Source: Rhodoferax sediminis
Lineage (GTDB): Bacteria > Pseudomonadota > Gammaproteobacteria > Burkholderiales > Burkholderiaceae_C
Direction of reading: 5' to 3'
DNA length: 64,000 nucleotides
Assembly (NCBI RefSeq): GCF_006970865.1
Contig: NZ_CP035503.1
Span: 3,361,001-3,425,000 of the forward strand
Under the pieces are notes generated by a model. That model saw only the letters and a list, made by a program, of their open reading frames with translations, was not told the origin of the DNA and searched no databases. Every line of letters starts with the position of its first letter. Within the stretch, counting starts at the first letter, position 1. Position numbers and translations under genes: made by a program. Positions 1 to 7,957 of the stretch are shown here, piece after piece.

Positions 1-469
1 TGATGTTCTCGGCCAGGAAAGCCCGCAGCCCGATTTCCTTGACCCTCGGAAGCCACGCAGCCCACTGGCTCTGCAGCAGCCCCGGTGTCGAGCTGAAGAG
101 CATCAGGCTTTTGATCCGGTCGGGCCGCGTCATTGCGATGTTCTGCCCGATGTAGCCGCCCGCGGAGTTGCCGGCGATGTGCGGCCGCTCGCAGCCGACG
201 TGATCGAGCAGCTCGATGACGTCCTGCACGAGCCTCTGCATGCTCAGTTCCTTCTCGGGCGAAGGGACCTCCGACGCGCCGTGGCCGCGCATGTCCATGC
301 GCAGCACCCGATAGTGGCCGCACAGGCGCGGTACCCATGCGAAATAGCGCTTGGCGCTACCCATTGCGGCGTGCAGCAGCAAGACCGTATCCGGCTTCTT
401 CCAAGGCGATGTGGAGTCGTCGATGTAATAAGCAATCCTAGTCCCGTCGCTCGCGGTAAAGTGTGTCAT
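1..469 (-). CDS. alpha/beta hydrolase, 5'-complete, truncated by window edge
   Basis: The reverse strand from the ATG at 469 reads through to the left edge without a stop, giving about 156 residues. It begins MTHFTASDGTRIAYY and has an oxyanion-region LLLHAAMGS, the strand MDMRGHGAS, and the nucleophile elbow GNSAGG (Ser in GxSxG). This order is that of alpha/beta hydrolases of the enol-lactonase/esterase type. The C-terminal half with the catalytic Asp and His lies outside the window. It follows the aldehyde dehydrogenase on the same strand after a 24 bp gap, so it probably belongs to the same operon. Lactone or ester hydrolysis would suit the neighbouring catabolic genes, but the substrate is unknown. 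Confidence 0.85.
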   Translation of the reverse strand, partial: MTHFTASDGTRIAYYIDDSTSPWKKPDTVLLLHAAMGSAKRYFAWVPRLCGHYRVLRMDMRGHGASEVPSPEKELSMQRLVQDVIELLDHVGCERPHIAGNSAGGYIGQNIAMTRPDRIKSLMLFSSTPGLLQSQWAAWLPRVKEIGLRAFLAENI

Positions 470-493
470 GGCGGCTTCCTAGTCTTTTTGGGC

Positions 494-1966
494 TCAGGCG
501 AGCTTAATCATGATGCTCTTGGTCACGAGGAACGCTTCGAGCCCCTCGGGTCCCATCTCGGCGCCAATGCCGCTCTGCTTCTGGAATCCCGTGGGCATGT
601 ACTTCAGCGGCGAGTCGTCGCGGAAGCAATTGACCCAAACGATGCCGGAACGAACCGCCCGGGCCACATTCATTGCCGTGTCCAGGTTCGTGGTCCAGCA
701 CCCCGCGACCAGGCCGAAGATGGTGCAATTGGCAATCGCTATGGCGTGCTCGACGTCCTTGAAGGTCAGGATGCTCAGCACCGGCCCGAAGATTTCCTCC
801 TGCGCGATGCGGGAATCGGCGCCGACCTGGTCGAAGATGGTGGGTTCCAGGAAGAAGCCCCCACGCAAATCGGCGCGGTCCGGGCGCTTGCCGCCGTGGA
901 TCAGCCTGGCAGAGGATTTTCCAGCCTCGATGTAGGACTCGACCCGGCGCAGCTGGTCTTCGCTGACGAGCGGGCCGCACATCGTGTCTTCGGCAAACGG
1001 GTCACCCATCCTGGCAGCAGCCACGTGCTTGAGCAGGAGCTCGACGAATTCTTCCTTGACGGATTCCTGGACCAGGACGCGGCTGCCGGCCTGGCAGGAT
1101 TGGCCCGCCAGCCGGAAGATGCCCTTGGCGACGACCGACGCGGTGTGGTCCAGGGATGCCGCATCGGCAAAGACGATGTTCGGCGACTTCCCGCCAAGTT
1201 CGAGCTTCACCCGTTTCAGGTTGCCCGCGGCGGCGCGCATCACGGCCTTTCCGGTGGCGCTGGAACCGGTGAACGTCACCATGTCGACCTTGTCGCTGGC
1301 GGCAATTGCCTGGCCCACCACGGCTCCGTTTTCCCTCGCGCTGGTCACCACGTTGAAGGCGCCGGGCGGAAGTCCTGCCTCTTCGAGGATGCGCGCGAAT
1401 TGCACGACCGCGCCAGACGACTGGTGTGCCGGCTTGATGACGACCGTGCAGCCCGCAGCCAGTCCCGGGCAGGCCTTGTGCGTCACCGAAAGCGGCGCGT
1501 TCCATGCCGTGAGTGAACCGACGACGCCCACCGGCTCCTTGAGGATCATGCCGATTGCGTCGCGGCGCTGGCCGCCGATGGCTTCGTCACGACGTTCGAC
1601 AATCAGGCCGGCGTAGTAGTCCAGGGCATCCGCGGCGCCGGCCACTGCCCGGAGCATTTCCGACTTCGGCTGGCCCACTTCCCGGGTCATCGTGTCGGCG
1701 AGCGTCTGCGCCCGGTCGCGCATCAATGACGCTGCCCGCCGCAATACCGCGCCGCGCTCGGCGGCGGATTTCCGCGACCAGGGACCCTTGTCGAACGCCT
1801 GGCGTGCCGCGTCGATCGCATCTGCCGCATCGCGCTCGTCCGAATCCTGGTAGGTTGCAACGAGCGATTGGTCGAATGGGTTGTGGCGTTGATAGGTCCC
1901 GCCGTTGACGGCGTTGACCCACTTGCCGTCGATGAAATTCTGGCTTGGGGTCGTCGCTTCAGCCAT
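494..1966 (-). CDS. NAD(P)-dependent aldehyde dehydrogenase
   Basis: This 490-residue protein oxidises an aldehyde to the acid. It shows the aldehyde dehydrogenase order: AWNAP near 155 (in place of the usual PWNFP), the cofactor lysine in VIKPA near 178, the nucleotide loop GSSATGK near 234-240, the general base Glu256 in ELGGKSP, and the nucleophile Cys291 in GQSCQAG. The ATG start overlaps the end of the upstream SDR gene by 8 bp, which indicates translational coupling. SDR followed by aldehyde dehydrogenase suggests stepwise oxidation of an alcohol to an acid. The substrate cannot be read from the sequence. Confidence 0.93.
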   Translation of the reverse strand: MAEATTPSQNFIDGKWVNAVNGGTYQRHNPFDQSLVATYQDSDERDAADAIDAARQAFDKGPWSRKSAAERGAVLRRAASLMRDRAQTLADTMTREVGQPKSEMLRAVAGAADALDYYAGLIVERRDEAIGGQRRDAIGMILKEPVGVVGSLTAWNAPLSVTHKACPGLAAGCTVVIKPAHQSSGAVVQFARILEEAGLPPGAFNVVTSARENGAVVGQAIAASDKVDMVTFTGSSATGKAVMRAAAGNLKRVKLELGGKSPNIVFADAASLDHTASVVAKGIFRLAGQSCQAGSRVLVQESVKEEFVELLLKHVAAARMGDPFAEDTMCGPLVSEDQLRRVESYIEAGKSSARLIHGGKRPDRADLRGGFFLEPTIFDQVGADSRIAQEEIFGPVLSILTFKDVEHAIAIANCTIFGLVAGCWTTNLDTAMNVARAVRSGIVWVNCFRDDSPLKYMPTGFQKQSGIGAEMGPEGLEAFLVTKSIMIKLA

Positions 1967-2852
1967 GGGACACTCCCAGCAGCGATGGGACCACCTGCGC
2001 CAGTTCCGCCTGCGTCCAGCGTCCATGCTTGCGGACCATGCGGCTGCCCCGCTTGTCGAGCTGGTCACCGTAGAAAACGACGTCGCCGCCGGCCGCGTAC
2101 ATGATCTTGCCGCTGATGTCGACGGCCTGCGGGCTGCAAAGAAAAACCGCTGCAGGCGCGACGTCGTCCGGGTCCATGGACTCGGATGCCGGCACGCCTC
2201 CGACCATTCGGGGCTTGGTTTCGGGAAAGAGCTGTGTCGTCGCGCTGGGCAGCAGGCAATTGACGTTGATGCCGGAATCCCACAGTTCCACGGCCAGCGT
2301 CGTTGTGAAGCCCAGGATGCCCGCCTTCGCCGACGCATACGCGACACCCGACGGCCTGCGCATGTCCTTCTGGTCACGCTTGCTTGCCGGAACCTGGAAG
2401 AAGGCGCCGCGCGACGCGACCGTGAGAATCCGCCCGCTGTTCTGCTTGAGCATGTGGGGCAGCGCCATCTTGCAACTCAGAAAATGCCCCTTCATGTGGA
2501 GGCTGATGATCGAGTCCCACTGTTGCTCGGTCAGTTTCACCAGCGGCGCGCGAAGGAAATTGCCGGCGCTGTTGACAAGTATGTCGAGCCGGTCGAACCG
2601 CTTCACGACGGCATCCACCATGGCACGCGCGCCCTCGGCCGAAGTGACATCCTCGTGCAGGGCCAGCGCGGTACCGCCTGCCTGTTCGATCTCGGCGGCG
2701 GTCGAGTCCGCTGCGCTGACGCCCGCCACATCGCGGTACAGGTCATCGATCGCGACCACTGCGCCTTCGGCTGCAAGCGCCCGCGCAATGCTGCGCCCCA
2801 AACCCCGCCCGCCACCCGTGACGAGCGCCACCTGCCCATTCAATGAACCCAT
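1959..2852 (-). CDS. SDR family oxidoreductase (copy 1 of a paralogous pair)
   Basis: This is a 297-residue short-chain dehydrogenase/reductase. It has the Rossmann motif TGGGRGLG near 12-19, an NSAG motif near 94, Ser147 in VASRGA, and Tyr172/Lys176 in YASAK, so the catalytic set is complete. It is longer than the typical 250 residues because of an insertion before the Tyr and a C-terminal tail ending KHGRWTQAELAQVVPSLLG. The ATG was chosen because it starts directly before the first beta strand and follows an AGAGAG Shine-Dalgarno. The SDR at 6833 has the same length, the same insertion and the same tail, so the two are paralogues. It is the first gene of the operon running leftwards. Confidence 0.93.
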   Translation of the reverse strand: MGSLNGQVALVTGGGRGLGRSIARALAAEGAVVAIDDLYRDVAGVSAADSTAAEIEQAGGTALALHEDVTSAEGARAMVDAVVKRFDRLDILVNSAGNFLRAPLVKLTEQQWDSIISLHMKGHFLSCKMALPHMLKQNSGRILTVASRGAFFQVPASKRDQKDMRRPSGVAYASAKAGILGFTTTLAVELWDSGINVNCLLPSATTQLFPETKPRMVGGVPASESMDPDDVAPAAVFLCSPQAVDISGKIMYAAGGDVVFYGDQLDKRGSRMVRKHGRWTQAELAQVVPSLLGVSHG

Positions 2853-3156
2853 GCAATCTCTCTTGTTTCGAATCAGCGTGGACTGTGACGCCTGACGCGC
2901 AACTTGAAAACTACGCATTTCCGAACGGGGCCATCGCGGTGGCTTATGGATCGACCCGAAGCGCAATGCTCACGCACGCCCCCATAAGCTGCGCAGATGG
3001 GAGGGCTCGGAAAACAGAATTTGCGGCTTCGGCGCGCCCGGTCCTAAACTGCCCTCGCTTCGTGACGAAGGCCAAGTCTTCTTGGACATCGCTTCGACCT
3101 TCCAGGGGTGGAAGCGGCAGTCACTGGACCTCATTCCAACTTATTTTGAGACAAAC
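2853..3156. promoter_or_regulatory. divergent intergenic regulatory region A
   Basis: About 300 bp separate the leftward SDR operon from the rightward Bug receptor gene, with no credible gene inside. The stretch from about 2877 to 3060 is similar to 6575-6760, which lies between a Bug receptor gene and the paralogous SDR gene. Shared blocks include CATTTCCGAA, GGGGCCATCGC, GCTTATG, CATAAGCTGCG and GCTCGGAAAACAG. Conservation between paralogous intergenic regions with diverged flanks suggests a shared regulator. Confidence 0.7.
2942..2989. promoter_or_regulatory. inverted repeat operator candidate GCTTATG-N34-CATAAGC (site A)
   Basis: GCTTATG at 2942-2948 and its reverse complement CATAAGC at 2983-2989 are separated by 34 bp. 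The same pair with exactly the same spacing occurs at 6638-6685 in the other divergent region. Two half-sites on one helical face, repeated with identical spacing, fit binding by a dimeric or tetrameric regulator. No regulator gene lies next to it in this window. Confidence 0.65.
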
Positions 3157-4158
3157 ATGAACCCCATTGCAACCGACCAGGCCAGCTTTCGACGCTCGAT
3201 GAAACGGCGGACCATCCTCGCCACCGTCTTAGCTGCCCTCTTCTGGGCGAGTCCGGGATTTGCCCAGGGGTTCACCTCACGACCAATTCGATTAGTGCTC
3301 GGCTTTTCGCCAGGGGGAGGTGTTGACGCCATCGCCCGCATCCTTGCGCCACACCTTGGAGAAGCATTGAATACCACAGTGATCGTCGAAAACAAGGTCG
3401 GCGCAAGCGGCGCGATCGCTACGGAATTTGTCGCAAGATCCGAACCTGATGGATACACGGTGCTGCTGGCGCCTGCAAGCGCCATGACCATTTCGCCGCA
3501 AGTGATGAAGGTGCCGTTCAACGTAGTCACCGATTTCACGCCAATCAACTTGATCGGAGGGTCACCCTTGGTCATCGCCGTAAATCCGTCCCTGGGTGTT
3601 CACAACTTGAAGGAACTCCTCCAATTGACCCACACTCGCAAGGTGACATTGGGCTCGGCCGGCTATGGTACGTTGACACACCTGACGATTGAATTGCTAA
3701 GCAGGGCATCCCCCGGTAACATCATCCACGTCCCCTACAAGGGCGGCGGTGCGGCCGTCGTCGACGCCGTGGCGGGCCACGTTGACGGTATGGTCTCCGA
3801 CCTCCCGCCGCTGCTCCCCATGTTCCAGGCCAAACGGCTCATCCCGATCGCGGTCACGACCGACAAGCGTGTCGAGTTCCTCCCGGAAACTCCGACCGTG
3901 GGCGAAGATCTGCCTGGTTTCGTCGCCCTCAGCTGGTCCGGCCTGTTTGCACCGGCCAAGACACCGCGGGAGCAGATCGATCGGATCAACGCCGCGCTTG
4001 TGAAAGTTGTTGCTCGCGACGACGTGATCGCGCAGTTGAAGAAGGTCGGAGTCTTGACGTCCACGATAGCATCTCCGGACGCCTTCAAGAAATATGTAGC
4101 TGAGGAACACAGCCGCTGGGGCAAGGTGGTCAAGGAAGCGAACATCGTCGCGAACTAA
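3157..4158 (+). CDS. Bug-family (TctC-like) periplasmic solute receptor
   Basis: This 333-residue protein belongs to the Bug/TctC family, which captures carboxylates in the periplasm for tripartite tricarboxylate transporters. It has a basic N-terminus, a hydrophobic segment and a cleavage site near FAQG, followed by the family signature RPIRLVLGFSPGGGVDA. Also typical are VENKVGASG, PDGYT, VPYKGGGAAVVD and LPGFVALSWSGLFAP. The ATG at 3157 gives a complete signal peptide, and an internal ATG at 3199 is an alternative. No membrane subunits (TctA/TctB) lie in the window, so it would have to work with a transporter encoded elsewhere, which is usual for solitary Bug genes in Burkholderiales. Confidence 0.92.
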   Translation: MNPIATDQASFRRSMKRRTILATVLAALFWASPGFAQGFTSRPIRLVLGFSPGGGVDAIARILAPHLGEALNTTVIVENKVGASGAIATEFVARSEPDGYTVLLAPASAMTISPQVMKVPFNVVTDFTPINLIGGSPLVIAVNPSLGVHNLKELLQLTHTRKVTLGSAGYGTLTHLTIELLSRASPGNIIHVPYKGGGAAVVDAVAGHVDGMVSDLPPLLPMFQAKRLIPIAVTTDKRVEFLPETPTVGEDLPGFVALSWSGLFAPAKTPREQIDRINAALVKVVARDDVIAQLKKVGVLTSTIASPDAFKKYVAEEHSRWGKVVKEANIVAN

Positions 4159-4172
4159 GAGTGCGCTCTTAG
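4155..4172. terminator. hairpin overlapping the stop codon of the Bug gene
   Basis: CTAAGAG (4155-4161) and CTCTTAG (4166-4172) form a perfect 7 bp stem with a TGCG loop. The stem begins inside the TAA stop region. There is no T-run after it, so it is not a classical intrinsic terminator. It may be an mRNA-end stabiliser between the highly expressed receptor and the downstream dehydrogenase gene. Confidence 0.4.
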
Positions 4173-4232
4173 CCAACACTGGAAAGGTCTAGAGCCCTGG
4201 GGCTGCCACTGAGAACTATGGGCGGATCGCAC

Positions 4233-5123
4233 ATGCGACTTGGAATGATCGGCGTCGGTGACATGGGTCGCCCGCTTGCGATGCGGTTACTGAAGGCCGA
4301 CTTTGAGCTCGCCGTGTATGACGTCAATCCGGAGGCCGTCGCCGATCTGGTCGCGCAGGGAGCAAGCGCCGGTGAATCGCCGCAGGGGGTCGCTTCATGC
4401 GCCGAGCTGGTGTTTGCATGCCTGCCGTCGCCCGCCGTGAGCGAGCGCGTAGCGCTGGGTCCAGATGGGGTGATTCACGGTACCGCCATCCGCCAATACG
4501 TGGAGATGTCGACAATCGGCTACATATGCATGCAGCGGATTGCATCAGGCCTGTGGGCCCGTTCGATCGCACTGCTCGATGCGCCGGTCAGCGGCGGCCC
4601 GCTCGGCGCAAAGGCTGGACGCCTGACCTGTTTCGTCGCGGCACCGCGTGCGCAATTCGAAGATGCCGAGCCGGCCCTGCTCGGCGTCTGCGATCGGCTA
4701 TTCCACGTCGGCGAGGAACCAGGCCAGGCCCAGGTCCTGAAGCTCGCGAACAACATGCTCAATGCCGCCAACCTGTCACTTGCGATCGAAATGGTCCTGA
4801 TGGTGCGCGGGGCCGGCATCGACGAAGCGATGGCCATCGACGTGATCAATGCCTCCACCGGGCGCAGCCGGGCGACCGAGGAAACCTTCAAGACACAGAT
4901 CCTGTCTGGCGCCTTCCGCACTGGGGCAAAGCTCAGTATCGCCAGCAAAGACGTGGAGTTGGCCGTGGAGCAGGCGCGCATGCTCGGCGTGGAGCACAGC
5001 GTCGCACAGGCGGTCAGCCTTCTCTGGAAAGCGGCAGAAACACAGGGCCATGGCGGCTCGGACCTGTCGCGGATCTATGACTTCATCAATGGACTTGCAG
5101 CGCCGCGTCCTGCTGACGCTTGA
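4233..5123 (+). CDS. NAD(P)-dependent beta-hydroxyacid dehydrogenase (3-hydroxyisobutyrate dehydrogenase family)
   Basis: This 296-residue enzyme of the 6-phosphogluconate/3-hydroxyisobutyrate dehydrogenase superfamily oxidises a beta-hydroxy acid or reduces a semialdehyde. It has the dinucleotide motif GVGDMG at residues 7-12, the substrate loop DAPVSGG near 117-123, and the catalytic Lys170 in KLANNML. The second domain is the usual helical one. I chose the ATG at 4233 because MRLGMIG fits the family N-terminus and GGCGGA precedes it. An ATG at 4218 is possible. It follows the Bug receptor gene by 74 bp in the same direction, so the two are probably co-transcribed. Confidence 0.9.
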   Translation: MRLGMIGVGDMGRPLAMRLLKADFELAVYDVNPEAVADLVAQGASAGESPQGVASCAELVFACLPSPAVSERVALGPDGVIHGTAIRQYVEMSTIGYICMQRIASGLWARSIALLDAPVSGGPLGAKAGRLTCFVAAPRAQFEDAEPALLGVCDRLFHVGEEPGQAQVLKLANNMLNAANLSLAIEMVLMVRGAGIDEAMAIDVINASTGRSRATEETFKTQILSGAFRTGAKLSIASKDVELAVEQARMLGVEHSVAQAVSLLWKAAETQGHGGSDLSRIYDFINGLAAPRPADA

Positions 5124-5146
5124 CTCGCGCGAGGATGCCTTCCCGT

Positions 5147-5473
5147 CTAGCGCAATGCCGAAAACCGGGTGGGGGTGAGGATAGTGTTGGACAAGGACGC
5201 CACCACCACACCGCCTTTTTCTGTCTCCTTGAACTGTGCAAGCCATTGAGGATCGGTGCTGAAGGCCGCCCACTTGCGCTCGCGCTCGTCCAGGGACTCC
5301 CAGGCCAGCATGTGGAACATCTCCAGGTGGCAGGCACCGATGGTCGTGGTCCAGAACCCGACCTGCCGGATGCCGTGCTTGTCCCAGTAGCCCAGGACAA
5401 TCTTCTCGAAACGATCGAGCATCTCGTTCATCTTTCCGGGCATGGCCCGGTAGAACCGAAGTTCGTAAATCAT
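5147..5473 (-). CDS. NIPSNAP family protein
   Basis: This 108-residue protein starts MIYELRFYRAMPGKM and contains GIRQVGFWTT and HMLAWESLDERERKW. These features mark the NIPSNAP family, a ferredoxin-like dimeric alpha-beta barrel fold. Its biochemical role in bacterial catabolic operons is not established. Its ATG overlaps the stop of the upstream Bug gene by four bases (ATGA), so the two are translationally coupled. The tail ends close to the convergent dehydrogenase gene, with 23 bp between them. Confidence 0.85.
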   Translation of the reverse strand: MIYELRFYRAMPGKMNEMLDRFEKIVLGYWDKHGIRQVGFWTTTIGACHLEMFHMLAWESLDERERKWAAFSTDPQWLAQFKETEKGGVVVASLSNTILTPTRFSALR

Positions 5474-6498
5474 CTCGTCATCTCCTTGGGACAGTCGTTG
5501 GTGACAATGTTCAATTCCCTGATCAGCTTGCCCCAGCGTCCATAGTCCTGCGCCACGAACCTCTGGAAGGCCTCGGGGGAAGCCATGGTGGTCGGCACGA
5601 AGCCGGCTTTGCGCAGCGGGGTTTTCACGTCCTCGCGAATCACCACGCTCACCAGCGCAGCGTTGATCCTGTCGACGACCGGCCTGGGGGTGCCGCCGGG
5701 CGCCAGCACGCCGGCCCAGTTGGTCGCACCGAGGCCTGGGATGTCCTCGCTGACGGCCGGAACGTCCGGCAGGAATTCGACGCGCTTTTCGCTCGTGACC
5801 GCCACGGCCAGGACCCGTCCGTCCTGCAGGAACGGAAGCACAGGCGTCAGGTCCGAGACCACCCCTTGCACATGGCCTGCCAGCGTATCGGTGATGGATG
5901 GCCCCGCACCCTTGTATGGGACATGGACGATGTTGCTGCCAGAGGAGCGAATCAGCGGTTCGATCGCGAGGTGCGTCATGCCGCCGGTCCCGGACGAGGC
6001 CAGGGACACCTGGTGCGCGTGGGCCATGGCCAGCAGGTACTTGAAAGTAATGATTCCGGTCGGCGGGTTCACCGCGATGACCTGGGGCGTCAATCCGACC
6101 GTGTTGATGGCGACCAGATCCGTCAGGGGATTGAACGGTACCTTCTGCAGCGTCTGCGGGGAAATGACCACTGGACTTGCGGATCCCATCAGCAGGGTCG
6201 TGTCGTCGGGAGGTGATTTGGCGACGAAGGCACCGGCAATCGTCCCGCTCGCGCCCGGCTTGTTTTCAACCACCACGGTGGGGCCGAGGGCCTCCGCAAT
6301 GCGAGGCGCGATCATCCGGACGACGAAGTCAGCGGATACGCCTGGCGTGAAGCCGACCACCAGCTTGATGGGTTTGGCCCCAAGGCTCTGCGCGACACCT
6401 AGCCCGGGGAGGAAGAGCAAGAGCGTCGCCAAGCAGAGAGCGATGGACCGCCGCCGTGAACCCATATCGCGCGCCACGTTCTGCCGGGGATCGTTCAT
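5470..6498 (-). CDS. Bug-family (TctC-like) periplasmic solute receptor
   Basis: This is a second Bug receptor of about 342 residues. It carries an N-terminal signal segment ending near GVAQSLG, followed by KPIKLVVGFTPGVSADF, VENKPGASGTIAG, VPYKGAGPSITD and the LPDVPAVSEDIPGLG region. The start is uncertain: I chose the ATG at 6498, but an ATG at 6465 and a GTG at 6513 are also possible. It forms a two-gene operon with the NIPSNAP gene and faces away from SDR copy 2 across a 334 bp regulatory region. Like the other Bug proteins here it lacks linked transporter membrane subunits. Confidence 0.88.
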   Translation of the reverse strand: MNDPRQNVARDMGSRRRSIALCLATLLLFLPGLGVAQSLGAKPIKLVVGFTPGVSADFVVRMIAPRIAEALGPTVVVENKPGASGTIAGAFVAKSPPDDTTLLMGSASPVVISPQTLQKVPFNPLTDLVAINTVGLTPQVIAVNPPTGIITFKYLLAMAHAHQVSLASSGTGGMTHLAIEPLIRSSGSNIVHVPYKGAGPSITDTLAGHVQGVVSDLTPVLPFLQDGRVLAVAVTSEKRVEFLPDVPAVSEDIPGLGATNWAGVLAPGGTPRPVVDRINAALVSVVIREDVKTPLRKAGFVPTTMASPEAFQRFVAQDYGRWGKLIRELNIVTNDCPKEMTR

Positions 6499-6832
6499 TG
6501 CTTCGTTTGCCACATGTATCTCGTCTTTCAGTCGTTGGCGGCCCGTGCGCAATCGCCCCTGTTCCTGATCAAGGCGAACTGTGACGCGTCATCGATGCGG
6601 TGCAAACTATTCATTTCCGAAGGGGGCCATCGCTTGCGCTTATGAAACCGGTGTATCGGAGAGCCCGATGTTCCATTCCATAAGCTGCGGCGATGGTGGT
6701 GCTCGGAAAACAGTATTTCCTGCTACCGCCCCTTCCTTCCTACACTGCCTTCCTCTTCTCGCGCCCCCAGATGGGCTGGTGAATGCGGCATCGGTCGATG
6801 GTACGGCCACGTGGAAACATGGAGACAGTTGC
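6499..6832. promoter_or_regulatory. divergent intergenic regulatory region B
   Basis: This 334 bp region lies between the leftward Bug-NIPSNAP operon and the rightward SDR copy 2. No gene is credible here. From about 6575 it resembles the region at 2877-3060, with conserved blocks CATTTCCGAA, GGGGCCATCGC, GCTTATG and CATAAGCTGCG. The relation suggests that the two divergent units arose by duplication of a segment with its promoter and then rearranged. Confidence 0.7.
6638..6685. promoter_or_regulatory. inverted repeat operator candidate GCTTATG-N34-CATAAGC (site B)
   Basis: GCTTATG at 6638-6644 and CATAAGC at 6679-6685 are spaced exactly as at site A (2942-2989). The N34 spacers differ in sequence while the arms and spacing are kept, which argues for selection on the arms. 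Confidence 0.65.
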
Positions 6833-7726
6833 ATGAATTCGTTTGAAGGACAGGTAGCATTGATCACAGGTGGCGGCCGGGGCGTGGGCCGGAGCATCGC
6901 CCTCACGCTGGCCGCAAAGGGCGTTTCGGTCGTGATCGACGATCTCTTCCGCGATGCCGGTGGCGTCAGCGCCGCCGAAACGGTAGTCAAGGAGATCGAG
7001 CAGGCTGGCGGCGCCGGGCTCGCCTTGGAGGAGGATGTCTCCTCTGAAGAAGGGACTCGCCGCATGGTCGAGGCCACGGTGGGCCGTTTCGGGCGCCTGG
7101 ACATCCTGATCATGTGCGCTGGCAACAACGTACGGGGCCTGTTGCACGAGCTGACCGTCGAACAGTGGGACTCGGTCATCGCTTCGCACCTGCGGGGCCA
7201 TTTCCTGTGCTGCAAGGCGGCCCTGCCCCAGATGCTCAAACAGAACAGCGGCCGCATCCTGACCGTCGCGTCACGCGGGGCCTTCTTCCAGGTTCCAGAC
7301 AGCAAGCGCGTGCCGCGCTCATCACGCAAGCCGCCAAGCACGGCGTACAGCGCGGCCAAGGCCGCCATCCTGGGCCTGACGACCACCCTGGCGGTGGAGC
7401 TCTGGGACACCGGCATCAACGTCAATTGCCTGATGCCCAGCGCCACGACCCAGCTGTTCCCGGAAACCACACCCCGGATGGTTGGCGGCGTGCCAGCGAC
7501 CGAATCCATGAACCCCGACGATGTCGCGCCCGCGGCGGTGTATCTCTGCAGCCCGGAAGCAGCCGACATCAGTGGTGAACTGATGTATGCCGCCGGAGGC
7601 GACATGGTGTTCTACGGCGACCAGCTCGATGTCCGCGGCAGCCGCATGGTGCGCAAGCACGGCCGCTGGACCCAGGAAGAGCTCCAGAGCGTCGTGCCTG
7701 CGATTCTTGGTATCGCCGCCACCTGA
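6833..7726 (+). CDS. SDR family oxidoreductase (copy 2 of a paralogous pair)
   Basis: This is a 297-residue short-chain dehydrogenase. It has TGGGRGVG near 12-19, Ser147 in VASRGA and Tyr172/Lys176 in YSAAK. The usual NNAG motif reads MCAG, a departure from the family that copy 1 (NSAG) does not share. The ATG follows GGAGA at a spacing of 7. Its length, pre-Tyr insertion and C-terminal tail match the SDR at 1959-2852, and large blocks such as LKQNSGRILTVASRGAFFQV are identical. The two probably act on related substrates or in opposite directions. Confidence 0.93.
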   Translation: MNSFEGQVALITGGGRGVGRSIALTLAAKGVSVVIDDLFRDAGGVSAAETVVKEIEQAGGAGLALEEDVSSEEGTRRMVEATVGRFGRLDILIMCAGNNVRGLLHELTVEQWDSVIASHLRGHFLCCKAALPQMLKQNSGRILTVASRGAFFQVPDSKRVPRSSRKPPSTAYSAAKAAILGLTTTLAVELWDTGINVNCLMPSATTQLFPETTPRMVGGVPATESMNPDDVAPAAVYLCSPEAADISGELMYAAGGDMVFYGDQLDVRGSRMVRKHGRWTQEELQSVVPAILGIAAT

Positions 7727-7770
7727 TCCGACCGCAGCGCCAGCCCGAGTGTCCTTCGGGAATACAAGGT

Positions 7771-7813
7771 GTCCATCGAGGTGACAGCGCATGCCGCAGT
7801 CACCTCGATGGAC
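7771..7813. promoter_or_regulatory. perfect 15 bp inverted repeat upstream of the liv promoter
   Basis: GTCCATCGAGGTGAC (7771-7785) is repeated as its exact reverse complement at 7799-7813 with a 13 bp spacer. There is no T-run, so it is a poor intrinsic terminator for the SDR gene ending at 7726. It lies about 100 bp upstream of a sigma-54 -24 element, where enhancer-binding activators usually bind. Two GTGTCC motifs (7749 and 7769) lie at or next to it. Confidence 0.5.
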
Positions 7814-7908
7814 GCATTCACCAGCCGCAAAACAGCAGAAATGAACCGGTTAGAGCTTTGTAAATGACATCCCACTCGGCTCAATCCTAGCCGTTCGACG
7901 TGCCCGAC

Positions 7909-7924
7909 TGGCACGCAACTTGCA
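7909..7924 (+). promoter_or_regulatory. sigma-54 promoter (-24/-12) of the liv operon
   Basis: TGGCAC (7909-7914), five bases, then TTGCA (7920-7924) match the sigma-54 consensus TGGCAC-N5-TTGC exactly. Transcription would start near 7935. If the group II intron is removed, the start lies only about 30 bases before the ATG of the ABC receptor gene. Sigma-54 promoters need an ATP-driven enhancer-binding activator, and none is encoded in this window. Confidence 0.8.
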
Positions 7925-7957
7925 CGACCGAAATCACGTTTTGTACCGACAACAACA

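Noticed and set aside
179..1516. Long open frame (445 codons) on the + strand opposite the aldehyde dehydrogenase and hydrolase genes
   Set aside because: It is an antisense shadow caused by high third-position GC. The opposite strand has intact catalytic motifs, and the frame has no family resemblance.
7771..7813. Intrinsic terminator for SDR copy 2
   Set aside because: The stem is perfect but has no T-run on either side. Position and motif content fit a regulator site at least as well, so it was listed as regulatory.
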